The notes under the pieces were generated by a model, which worked only from the letters and a program-made list of their open reading frames with translations, was not told the DNA's origin and did no database searches. Made by a program: the position numbers and the translations under genes. A stretch of DNA of 17,784 nucleotides, taken from NCBI GenBank assembly GCA_003223675.1, contig QHVW01000158.1, positions 1-17,784 on the forward strand, written 5' to 3'. Below are positions 12,104 to 17,784 of this stretch, in pieces; the stretch's first letter is position 1, and each line of letters begins with the position of its first letter. The DNA is from Acidobacteriota bacterium. GTDB taxonomy: Bacteria > Acidobacteriota > Thermoanaerobaculia > Multivoradales > UBA5704.

Positions 12104-13447
12104 ATGAGAACCGTGATCTCGCGGGCGGTCCTCCTGGGCCTCCTGCTTCTGACGCTCGCCGGGGCCATTATTGCCCAGACTACTGCCCAGACTACTGCCC
12201 AGACGACGGCCCAGACGACTGCCCAGACGCCGGCCCAGGCCCCGCCCCCCGCCCCCGCCACCGCGCATTTCGATCCGCAGGCGGCCACGGAGGCCTATCT
12301 CGCCCGCATGACTCCGGAGCAGCGGGCCCGCTCGGACGCCTACTTCGAGGGGGGCTACTGGCTCCTGTTGTGGGATTTTCTCTACGGGCTCGGCGTGGCC
12401 TGGCTGCTCCTGGGCTCGCGGCTGTCGGCCCGCATGCGCGATTTTGCCGAGCGGGTGACGAGCTTGCGGTGGCTCCAGACCCTCCTCTACGCCGTGCAGT
12501 ACATCCTCGTCACCTTCGTGCTGGGCTTGCCGCTCACGCTCTACGAGGATTTTTTCCGCGAGCACCAATACGGCCTCTCCAGCCAGAGCTTCGGCGGCTG
12601 GATGGGGGACGAGCTCAAGGGGGTCGCGCTCGCCCTGGTTTTCGGCGGCCTCGCGCTGACGCTCCTCTACTGGGTGCTCCGCGCGGCGCCGCGCACCTGG
12701 TGGCTGTGGGGGGCGGTCGTGGCCCTGATCCTTCTGGTATTTACCATCGCCGTGTCGCCGGTGTTCATCGAGCCGGTCTTCAACAAGTACACCGAGCTCC
12801 AGGACCCGGCGCTGCGCGGGCCGATCTTGTCGCTGGCGCGGGCGAACGGCATCCCGACGGACCATGTCTACGTGTTCGACGCCTCCAAGCAGACGAACCG
12901 GATGAGCGCCAACGTCAGCGGCCTGTTCGGCACCACGCGCATCGCGCTCAACGACAACCTGCTCCGGCGCGCCGCGCCGCCGGAGGTCGAGGCGGTGATG
13001 GGGCACGAGATGGGGCACTACGTGCTCCACCACGTGAGCAAGAGCATGCTCTTCTTCGGCGTGGTGCTGGTGATCGGCTTCGGCTTGCTGCGCTGGGGGT
13101 TCGACCGCGCCGCGGCCCGCTGGGGGGAGCGCTGGGGGATCCGCGGCGTGGCCGATCCGGCCGGCCTGCCGCTCCTGGCCGCGCTGTTCGCGATCTACCT
13201 CTTCGTGCTGACGCCGGTGATCAAAACCCACATCCGCACCGAGGAGGCGGAGGCGGACCTCTTCGGCCTCAACGCCGCCCGCCAGCCGGACGGCATGGCC
13301 GAGGCGGCGCTGCACCTGGCCGAGTACCGCAAGATGTCCCCGGGTCCGGTCGAGGAGTGGATCTTCTTCGACCACCCGAGCGGGCGGAACCGGATCCTGA
13401 TGGCGATGCGGTGGAAGGCGGAGCATCTGGGGGAGGTGAAGCCGTAA
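12104..13447 (+). CDS. Ste24/CAAX-type M48 membrane metalloprotease
   Basis: A 447-residue protein; ATG with AAAGGAG six bases upstream. A signal-like helix (7-23, LLGLLLLTLAGAIIA) is followed by a short AQTT repeat tract (24-45) and a Pro/Ala linker. Multiple transmembrane helices follow (~86-104, 125-147, 172-193, 199-220). The zinc motif is HEMGH (301-305, in EAVMGHEMGHYVLHH) with third ligand Glu381 in TEEAEADLFGL, the arrangement of Ste24-type M48 proteases; two more helices lie at ~314-330 and 353-372. FNKYTELQDPALRGPILSLA and KQTNRMSANVSG are also Ste24-like. Length fits the family (~420-450). It probably degrades or processes membrane proteins; true CAAX processing in a bacterium is not implied. 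TATACA at 12073-12078 may be its -10. Confidence 0.93.
   Translation: MRTVISRAVLLGLLLLTLAGAIIAQTTAQTTAQTTAQTTAQTPAQAPPPAPATAHFDPQAATEAYLARMTPEQRARSDAYFEGGYWLLLWDFLYGLGVAWLLLGSRLSARMRDFAERVTSLRWLQTLLYAVQYILVTFVLGLPLTLYEDFFREHQYGLSSQSFGGWMGDELKGVALALVFGGLALTLLYWVLRAAPRTWWLWGAVVALILLVFTIAVSPVFIEPVFNKYTELQDPALRGPILSLARANGIPTDHVYVFDASKQTNRMSANVSGLFGTTRIALNDNLLRRAAPPEVEAVMGHEMGHYVLHHVSKSMLFFGVVLVIGFGLLRWGFDRAAARWGERWGIRGVADPAGLPLLAALFAIYLFVLTPVIKTHIRTEEAEADLFGLNAARQPDGMAEAALHLAEYRKMSPGPVEEWIFFDHPSGRNRILMAMRWKAEHLGEVKP
12173..12238 (+). repeat. 12-bp coding tandem repeat (AQTT tract)
   Basis: Five units of GCCCAGACTACT-type sequence (12173-12232) followed by a partial GCCCAG. The first two units are identical; the others vary at the third and last codons. 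They encode AQTT x4 and AQTP directly after the signal helix of the M48 protease. Unit number could change by slippage without shifting frame. Confidence 0.9.
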
Positions 13448-13451
13448 TCAG

Positions 13452-13457
13452 TACAAT
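13452..13457 (+). promoter_or_regulatory. -10-like hexamer TACAAT before the methyltransferase ATG (possible leaderless promoter)
   Basis: TACAAT ends seven bases before the ATG at 13465, with no Shine-Dalgarno in that gap. The nearest purine-rich sequence is 28 bases away inside the protease gene. No -35 match is evident, so this may be an extended or activator-dependent site, or chance. Confidence 0.4.
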
Positions 13458-13464
13458 CCCGCCC

Positions 13465-14067
13465 ATGCTCCGCCTCCACATCGGCAGCGGCAACGTCCGC
13501 CTCCCGGGCTGGACCAACGTCGACGCGCAGCGGCTGCCGGGGGTGGACGTGGTGGCGGACGTGACGCGGGGGCTGGATTTCGCGGACGCCGAGGCGGTCT
13601 TCTCCGAGCACTTCCTGGAGCACTTGGCGGTGGACGACGCGTTGCGGTTCCTCCTGGAGGCACACCGGGTGCTGATGGACGGGGGTTGGGTGCGGCTCAC
13701 CACCCCCAACCTCGACTGGGTGTGGCTCACCCACTACCGGCTGGAGGGGGAGGCGGCGGAGAGGCGGGAGGCGGCGCTGGCGATCAACCGCGCCTTCCGG
13801 GGTTGGCGCCACCAGTTCCTCTGGAACCGCGAGATGCTGGCCGAGGCGCTCGCCGCCTGCGGCTTCGAGGAGGTTCGCTGGTGCCGGCGGGGCGAGAGCG
13901 AGCTCCCGTTCTTCCGCGATCTCGAACGCCACGACACCTATGAGGACAGCGAGGAGATGGCCCACATCCTGATCGTCGAGGCGCGCAAGGGGGAGGCCCG
14001 GCCGGACCGCCTGCGCGAGCTGCGAGCGGCGGTGCAGGCGGGGTTTTTGGATCATATGAAGGATTAG
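13465..14067 (+). CDS. SAM-dependent methyltransferase, class I (Methyltransf_11-like)
   Basis: A 200-residue cytoplasmic protein. LHIGSGNVRLPGWTNVD (4-20) is the glycine-rich SAM-binding motif I with the acidic strand end. VVADVTRGLDF and AVFSEHFLEHL form the motif II/III region with the conserved E-H-x-L-E-H pattern, and GGWVRLTTPNLDW the post-motif strand. This pattern is common in small methyltransferases of polysaccharide or lipid modification clusters; the acceptor cannot be told from sequence. Start: ATG 13465, 17 bases after the protease stop, no ribosome site but TACAAT upstream. The TAG stop overlaps the TAA of glpD on the opposite strand, so the two genes converge with no spacer. 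Confidence 0.85.
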   Translation: MLRLHIGSGNVRLPGWTNVDAQRLPGVDVVADVTRGLDFADAEAVFSEHFLEHLAVDDALRFLLEAHRVLMDGGWVRLTTPNLDWVWLTHYRLEGEAAERREAALAINRAFRGWRHQFLWNREMLAEALAACGFEEVRWCRRGESELPFFRDLERHDTYEDSEEMAHILIVEARKGEARPDRLRELRAAVQAGFLDHMKD

Positions 14068-15611
14068 TCCAGCCAGTACCCCCGCGCCACCTCCCCATAC
14101 GCCGCCACCTGCCGCCGCTGCCACTCCTCGTCCCACCCCAGTTCCTCGGCCAGCAGCGCCGCCACGCGGGGGGCGATCTCCATGCTGGCGCGGGCGTCCA
14201 GCAGCAGGGAGCGGGTGCGGCGGGCGAGGACGTCCTCGACGGTGCGGGCCATCTCGTGGCGGGCGGCCCAGACCACCTCGCAGACGCGGTAGGGGAGGTT
14301 GCGGTGGAGCGGCTCGTCCCAGCCGGGACGCTCGGCGGCGAGGCGGTCGAGGGCGGGAGTGTCCGCGCCATAGCCGGACCATTCGCGGAGCGGTCCCTCC
14401 CCGGCCCAGCCGTGGAGGCGGAGCCCGGCCGTGCGCGAGGGGCGCTCGTCCAGGTCGGCCACCATGGCGGCGTGATCGACGGTGTCCTCGCCCATCCGGC
14501 GGTAGGTCGTCCACTTGCCGCCGGCCAGGGTGACCAGCCCCGAGGGGGAGACGAGCAGGGTGTGATCGCGCGACAGGGCGGCCGTCCTGGCCGCCGCGCG
14601 GTTGCCGCGCACCAGGGGGCGCAGGCCGGCGAAAACCGAGAGGACGTCCGCACGCCCCGGGTCGCGGATCAAATAGCGCGCCGCGTGCTGGAGCAGGAAT
14701 TCGATCTCCTCCGGTAAGGGGCGGGGCTCCAGGGCGGGCTCGGCCACGGGGGTGTCGGTGGTGCCCACCACCACCCGGCCGTGCCAGGGGACGGCGAAGA
14801 GCACGCGGCCGTCGTCTGTGTGGGGGACCAGGATGGCGCTCTCGCCCGGCTGGAAGCGGCGGTCGAGCACCAGGTGCACCCCCTGGCTGGGGGCCAGCAG
14901 CGGCGGGCTGGTGGGATCGTCCATCCGCCGCAGGCCGTCGGCGAAGACGCCGGTGGCGTTGACCACCACCTTGGCGCGGACCTCGGGCTCGTTCCCCGTC
15001 TCCTCGTCGCGCACCCGCGCGCCGCGCACCAGATCCCCCTCCTTGATCAGCCCGACGGCGGAGACGTAGTTGACCGCCACGCCGCCGAGGTCGGCGAGGG
15101 TGAGGGCGAGGGTGACGGCGAGACGGGCGTCGTCGAACTGGGCGTCCTGGTAGACCACGCCGCCGCGCAGCCCTTCCGGCTCCAGGGTGGGGATCTGGTC
15201 GAGCGTCTCCTCGCGCGAGAGGTGGTGGGAGGGTTTCAGCCCCATACGGCCGGCGAGCAGGTCGTAGAGCTTGAGGCCGGCGCCGTAGTAGGGGGCCTCC
15301 CACCAGTCGTAGCTGGGGACCACGAAAGGGAGGTCGCGCACGAGGTGGGGCGCGTTGCGCAGCAGCCGGCCGCGCTCGCGCAGGGCCTCCAGCACCAGCG
15401 CGACGTTCCCCCGCTGGAGATAGCGCACGCCGCCGTGGACCAGCTTGGTGCTGCGGCTGGAGGTCGCCTTGGCGAAGTCGTGCCCCTCGATCAGCGCCGT
15501 GCGATAGCCGCGCGACGCCGCCTCCACCGCCGTGCCGAGGCCGCTCGCGCCGCCCCCCACCACCAGGACGTCCCACGGCTGCTCGCCGCCATCGAGGAGG
15601 CGGGCGAGCAT
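14064..15611 (-). CDS. glpD: Aerobic glycerol-3-phosphate dehydrogenase
   Basis: About 515 residues. DVLVVGGGASGLGTAVEAASRGYRTALIE (14-42) is the Rossmann FAD-binding motif, followed by DFAKATSSRSTKLVHGGVRYL, typical of GlpD. Also seen are DTPVAEP, RPLVRG and GGKWTTYRRMGEDTVDHA near the C-terminal side. The enzyme is a peripheral membrane flavoprotein that oxidises glycerol-3-phosphate to dihydroxyacetone phosphate and passes electrons to quinone. Start: ATG 15611 as given, or TTG 15626, which overlaps the glpK stop as TTGA with AAGGGG eight bases upstream; either gives a family-length protein. It is the second gene of glpK-glpD. A far longer open frame through glpK in this phase is a GC-rich shadow. 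No glpF or glpR is in the window. Confidence 0.95.
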   Translation of the reverse strand: MLARLLDGGEQPWDVLVVGGGASGLGTAVEAASRGYRTALIEGHDFAKATSSRSTKLVHGGVRYLQRGNVALVLEALRERGRLLRNAPHLVRDLPFVVPSYDWWEAPYYGAGLKLYDLLAGRMGLKPSHHLSREETLDQIPTLEPEGLRGGVVYQDAQFDDARLAVTLALTLADLGGVAVNYVSAVGLIKEGDLVRGARVRDEETGNEPEVRAKVVVNATGVFADGLRRMDDPTSPPLLAPSQGVHLVLDRRFQPGESAILVPHTDDGRVLFAVPWHGRVVVGTTDTPVAEPALEPRPLPEEIEFLLQHAARYLIRDPGRADVLSVFAGLRPLVRGNRAAARTAALSRDHTLLVSPSGLVTLAGGKWTTYRRMGEDTVDHAAMVADLDERPSRTAGLRLHGWAGEGPLREWSGYGADTPALDRLAAERPGWDEPLHRNLPYRVCEVVWAARHEMARTVEDVLARRTRSLLLDARASMEIAPRVAALLAEELGWDEEWQRRQVAAYGEVARGYWLD

Positions 15612-15622
15612 GGCGGAGCGAT

Positions 15623-17104
15623 TCAACCCTCCCACCCCTTCGCCCGCTCGACGGCCCGGGTCCAGCGCGCCCGCCGGGCGGCGGCCTCGTCGCGGTCCAG
15701 GGCGGGCTCGAAGGTGCGCTCCACCTGCCAGTGGGCGGCGATGTCGTCGGTGTCCTTCCAGACCCCGGTGGCGAGGCCGGCGAGGTAGGCGGCGCCGAGG
15801 GCGGTGGTCTCCTGGACGCGCGGGCGGATCACCGGCACGCCGGCGAGGTCGGCCTGGAGCTGCATCAGGAGGTCGTTGGCCGCCGCGCCGCCGTCCACCC
15901 GCAGCTCGGCCACGGAGACGCCGGAGTCCGCCTCCATGGCCGCCAGCACGTCCGCCACCTGGAAGGCGATCCCTTCGAGCGCGGCCCGCGCCAGGTGGCC
16001 GGCGGTGGTGCCGCGGGTGATCCCCATCAGGGCGCCGCGGGCGTAGGGGTCCCAGTGCGGCGCGCCCAGGCCGGTGAAGGCGGGCACCAGCACCACGCCT
16101 CCGGAGTCCGGCACGCTCGCCGCCAGAGCCTCGACGTCGGCGGCGGAGCGGATCAGCCCGAGGCCGTCGCGCAGCCACTGCACCACGGCGCCGGCCACGA
16201 AGACGCTCCCCTCCAGCGCGTAGGTGGTGCGCTCCCCGATCCTCCAGGCCGGCGTGGTGAGCAGCTCGTGGCGGGACGTGACCGGCTCGCCGCCGGTGTT
16301 CATCAACAGGAAGCAGCCGGTGCCGTAGGTGTTCTTCACCATGCCGGGGCGCAGGCAGGCTTGCCCGAAGAGCGCCGCCTGTTGGTCCCCCGCCACCCCG
16401 GCGAGCGGGACGGCGGCGCCCAGCAATCCGGGCGCCGTCTCCGCGTAGACCTCGCTCGACGAGCGCACCGCGGGGAGGAGGGCGCGCGGGACGCCCAGGA
16501 GGCCGAGGAGCTCGTCGTCCCAATCCTCCTGGTGGAGATCCCAGAGCAGGGTGCGCGAGGCGTTGGTGACGTCGGTGGCGTGGAGGGCGCCGCCGGTGAG
16601 GTTCCAGATCAGCCAAGAGTCGATGGTGCCGAAGGCGAGCCGGCCGGCGTTTGCGCGGACGTGCGGGACGTTCTCCAGGATCCAGGCGATCTTGGTGCCG
16701 GAGAAGTAGGGGTCGAGCACCAGGCCGGTCCGCTGGCGGAAGAGGGGCTCGCGGCCTTCGCTCTTCAGGCGGTCGCAGAGGCCCGCGGTGCGCCGGTCCT
16801 GCCAGACGATGGCGTTGGTGACCGGCTCGCCGGTGCGGCGGTCCCAGACCACCACCGTCTCCCGCTGGTTGGTGATGCCGAGCGCCGCGAGGTCGCGGGC
16901 GGCGAGGCCGGCGCGCTTCAGGGCCTCGCGGGCCACGGCGAGCTGCGACTCCCAGATCTCCCGGGGGTCGTGCTCCACCCAGCCGGGCTGGGGGAAGATC
17001 TGCTGGAATTCCCTCTGGGCGGTGGCGATCTGGGCGCCGGACTCGTCGAAGACGATGGCCCGGGAGCTGGTGGTCCCCTGGTCGAGAGCGAGGACGTGTG
17101 GCAT
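15623..17104 (-). CDS. glpK: Glycerol kinase
   Basis: A 493-residue FGGY-family kinase of normal length. ALDQGTTSSRA (6-16) is the ATP-binding start. ITNQRETVVVWDRRTG, NAIVWQDRRT and PYFSGTKIAWIL (FGGY signature 1) follow, then AGDQQAALFGQ, KNTYGTGCFLLMNTG, and the signature 2 region near DGGAAANDLLMQLQADL. It phosphorylates glycerol to glycerol-3-phosphate for GlpD next door. ATG 17104 has no ribosome site, but a TACTCT hexamer (minus strand, 17116-17111) lies six bases upstream, suggesting a leaderless transcript. It is divergent from a thioesterase gene with only 53 bp between starts. Confidence 0.97.
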   Translation of the reverse strand: MPHVLALDQGTTSSRAIVFDESGAQIATAQREFQQIFPQPGWVEHDPREIWESQLAVAREALKRAGLAARDLAALGITNQRETVVVWDRRTGEPVTNAIVWQDRRTAGLCDRLKSEGREPLFRQRTGLVLDPYFSGTKIAWILENVPHVRANAGRLAFGTIDSWLIWNLTGGALHATDVTNASRTLLWDLHQEDWDDELLGLLGVPRALLPAVRSSSEVYAETAPGLLGAAVPLAGVAGDQQAALFGQACLRPGMVKNTYGTGCFLLMNTGGEPVTSRHELLTTPAWRIGERTTYALEGSVFVAGAVVQWLRDGLGLIRSAADVEALAASVPDSGGVVLVPAFTGLGAPHWDPYARGALMGITRGTTAGHLARAALEGIAFQVADVLAAMEADSGVSVAELRVDGGAAANDLLMQLQADLAGVPVIRPRVQETTALGAAYLAGLATGVWKDTDDIAAHWQVERTFEPALDRDEAAARRARWTRAVERAKGWEG

Positions 17105-17110
17105 GCGCGA

Positions 17111-17116
17111 AGAGTA
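17111..17116 (-). promoter_or_regulatory. -10-like hexamer TACTCT before the glpK ATG (possible leaderless promoter)
   Basis: On the minus strand TACTCT ends six bases before the ATG of glpK, and no Shine-Dalgarno sequence lies between. The surrounding 53-bp divergent region must also carry the promoter for the plus-strand thioesterase. Confidence 0.35.
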
Positions 17117-17157
17117 GCAGTACCATAGGCGGCTCGGACCGCCAGGGAGGGAGGCCC

Positions 17158-17586
17158 ATGCACGAGCACCGCATCCGCAGGAAGGTCGAGTACGTGGACA
17201 CGGACATGAGCGGCATCGTCCACTTCTCGCGCTTTCTCGTCTTCATGGAGAACGCCGAGCACGCCTTCCTGGCGGCGATCGGCACCGGCGTCCACTTCCG
17301 GCACGAGGGGCGGGAGATCTCCTGGCCGCGGGTGGCGGTCTCGTGCGACTACCAATCCCCCGCCCGGTTCGGCGACGTGCTGGAGATCCATCTGCGGGTG
17401 ATCCGCAAGGGGACCCGCTCGCTGACCTATGGCTTCGAGATCTCGCGCGACGGCGTGACGCTGGCCCGCGGGCGCTCCACCTGCGCCTGCTGCGTGATCG
17501 ACGATCCTGGCGGCATCAAGGCGATCCCGATCCCGGCCGAGATCGCGGACCGGATCGAGGAGGCGCACCCGCGGGAGGAGGGCTGA
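17158..17586 (+). CDS. Hotdog-fold acyl-CoA thioesterase (4HBT type), second copy
   Basis: A 142-residue protein. VEYVDTDMSGIVHFSRFLVFMENAEHAFL (10-38) carries the catalytic Asp16 and the G-I-V-H-F-x-R-F/Y pattern of the 4-hydroxybenzoyl-CoA thioesterase/YbgC family. Hotdog strands follow (VAVSCDYQSPARFGDVLEIHLRV, SLTYGFEIS, RGRSTCACCVID). It is similar in layout to the gene at 6792 (VRWSDVDLAGIIFYGSYVRFFEVAE), so the genome has at least two paralogues. An AGGGAGGGAGG run lies 3-7 bases before the ATG, in contrast to the first copy. It is divergent from glpK. The CACC cysteine cluster in the last strand is unusual for the family. Acyl chain specificity is unknown. Confidence 0.9.
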   Translation: MHEHRIRRKVEYVDTDMSGIVHFSRFLVFMENAEHAFLAAIGTGVHFRHEGREISWPRVAVSCDYQSPARFGDVLEIHLRVIRKGTRSLTYGFEISRDGVTLARGRSTCACCVIDDPGGIKAIPIPAEIADRIEEAHPREEG

Positions 17587-17784
17587 GCGGGTCTCCAACC
17601 CCTCCAGTCATTCCCAGAGGACGCCCCCGTCCCCTCGCAGAGTCGATTTCCCGAGCCCTCTCCCAGGGCGCCTCCCCTGGCACTGGCCCTGCAACTATCC
17701 CCCGGCAAGCGCGTAGTAATCGCAGTCTTACTTGATCCGCGCTCGGTCGCCGGTCGCATCGCGAGAGAGCCGGATGGGGGTTAT
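17587..17784. other. Non-coding 3' region with no clear feature
   Basis: No convincing gene begins here. A weak hairpin CCAGGG-CGCCTC-CCCTGG lies around 17665-17682, without a following T run. The last ~100 bp are less GC-rich and may hold a promoter for something beyond the window. Short open frames on both strands look like shadows. Confidence 0.4.

Noticed and set aside
12173..12238. Possible CRISPR-like direct repeats
   Set aside because: Units are contiguous 12-bp coding repeats without spacers, inside the protease gene.
13195..15576. A 793-codon minus-strand open frame
   Set aside because: It runs through glpD, the methyltransferase and the protease in a non-coding phase and has shadow composition.
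14064..17285. A 1073-codon open frame spanning glpD and glpK
   Set aside because: Only the glpD part resembles protein. The rest is the wrong phase of glpK, rich in Arg, Pro and Gly, as expected from GC-rich DNA.

Overview
The window looks like a chromosomal segment from a GC-rich, non-model bacterium. Acidobacteriota or a similar deep GC-rich phylum is my low-confidence guess, based on strong G/C third-position use, abundant dispersed hairpin repeats of the GTAGGGGCGGCCC type and an RST stressosome with no sigma factor beside it. No tRNA, rRNA, CRISPR array or transposase gene was seen.

Layout. 1-508: the 3' end of a probable M20-type peptidase gene, then a DUF1304 membrane protein gene. 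About 540-3180: a visibly AT-richer insert on the minus strand. It carries a TIR-domain gene whose reading frame is broken in the middle, a near-consensus sigma70-type promoter for it, a 74-bp dispersed hairpin repeat, an orphan two-helix membrane protein and a possible remnant of a partner gene. 3227-4686: a P-loop ATPase (AAA_28-like) translationally coupled to a tandem universal stress protein. 4875-6222: a promoter, a stand-alone CheY-like receiver and a coiled-coil/GAF protein. 6387-7259: a small membrane protein and a hotdog thioesterase.

7375-10698 (minus strand) is a six-gene signalling operon, read in the order RsbS (STAS), RsbT-type kinase with an N-terminal extension, RsbX/SpoIIE-type phosphatase, a SpoIIAA-like STAS protein, an RsbR-type STAS protein and an RsbW/RsbT-type ATPase. 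This is a complete but rearranged stressosome with no sigma factor, RsbU or canonical RsbV in view. 10936-11150 is a nested composite of dispersed inverted repeats. 11154-11896 holds a PRC-barrel protein and a 66-residue single-helix protein. Divergent from them are a Ste24-like M48 protease with an AQTT repeat tract and a SAM methyltransferase. 14064-17104 is a glycerol catabolic pair (glpK-glpD, minus strand), divergent from a second hotdog thioesterase.

Functional themes are stress and partner-switching signalling (Usp, receiver/GAF, stressosome), glycerol use, envelope proteolysis and a small possible defence insert. The most interesting parts are the rearranged stressosome, the frame-broken TIR gene, the nested dispersed repeats and a set of genes with -10-like hexamers 6-7 nt before a start that has no Shine-Dalgarno (possible leaderless mRNAs).
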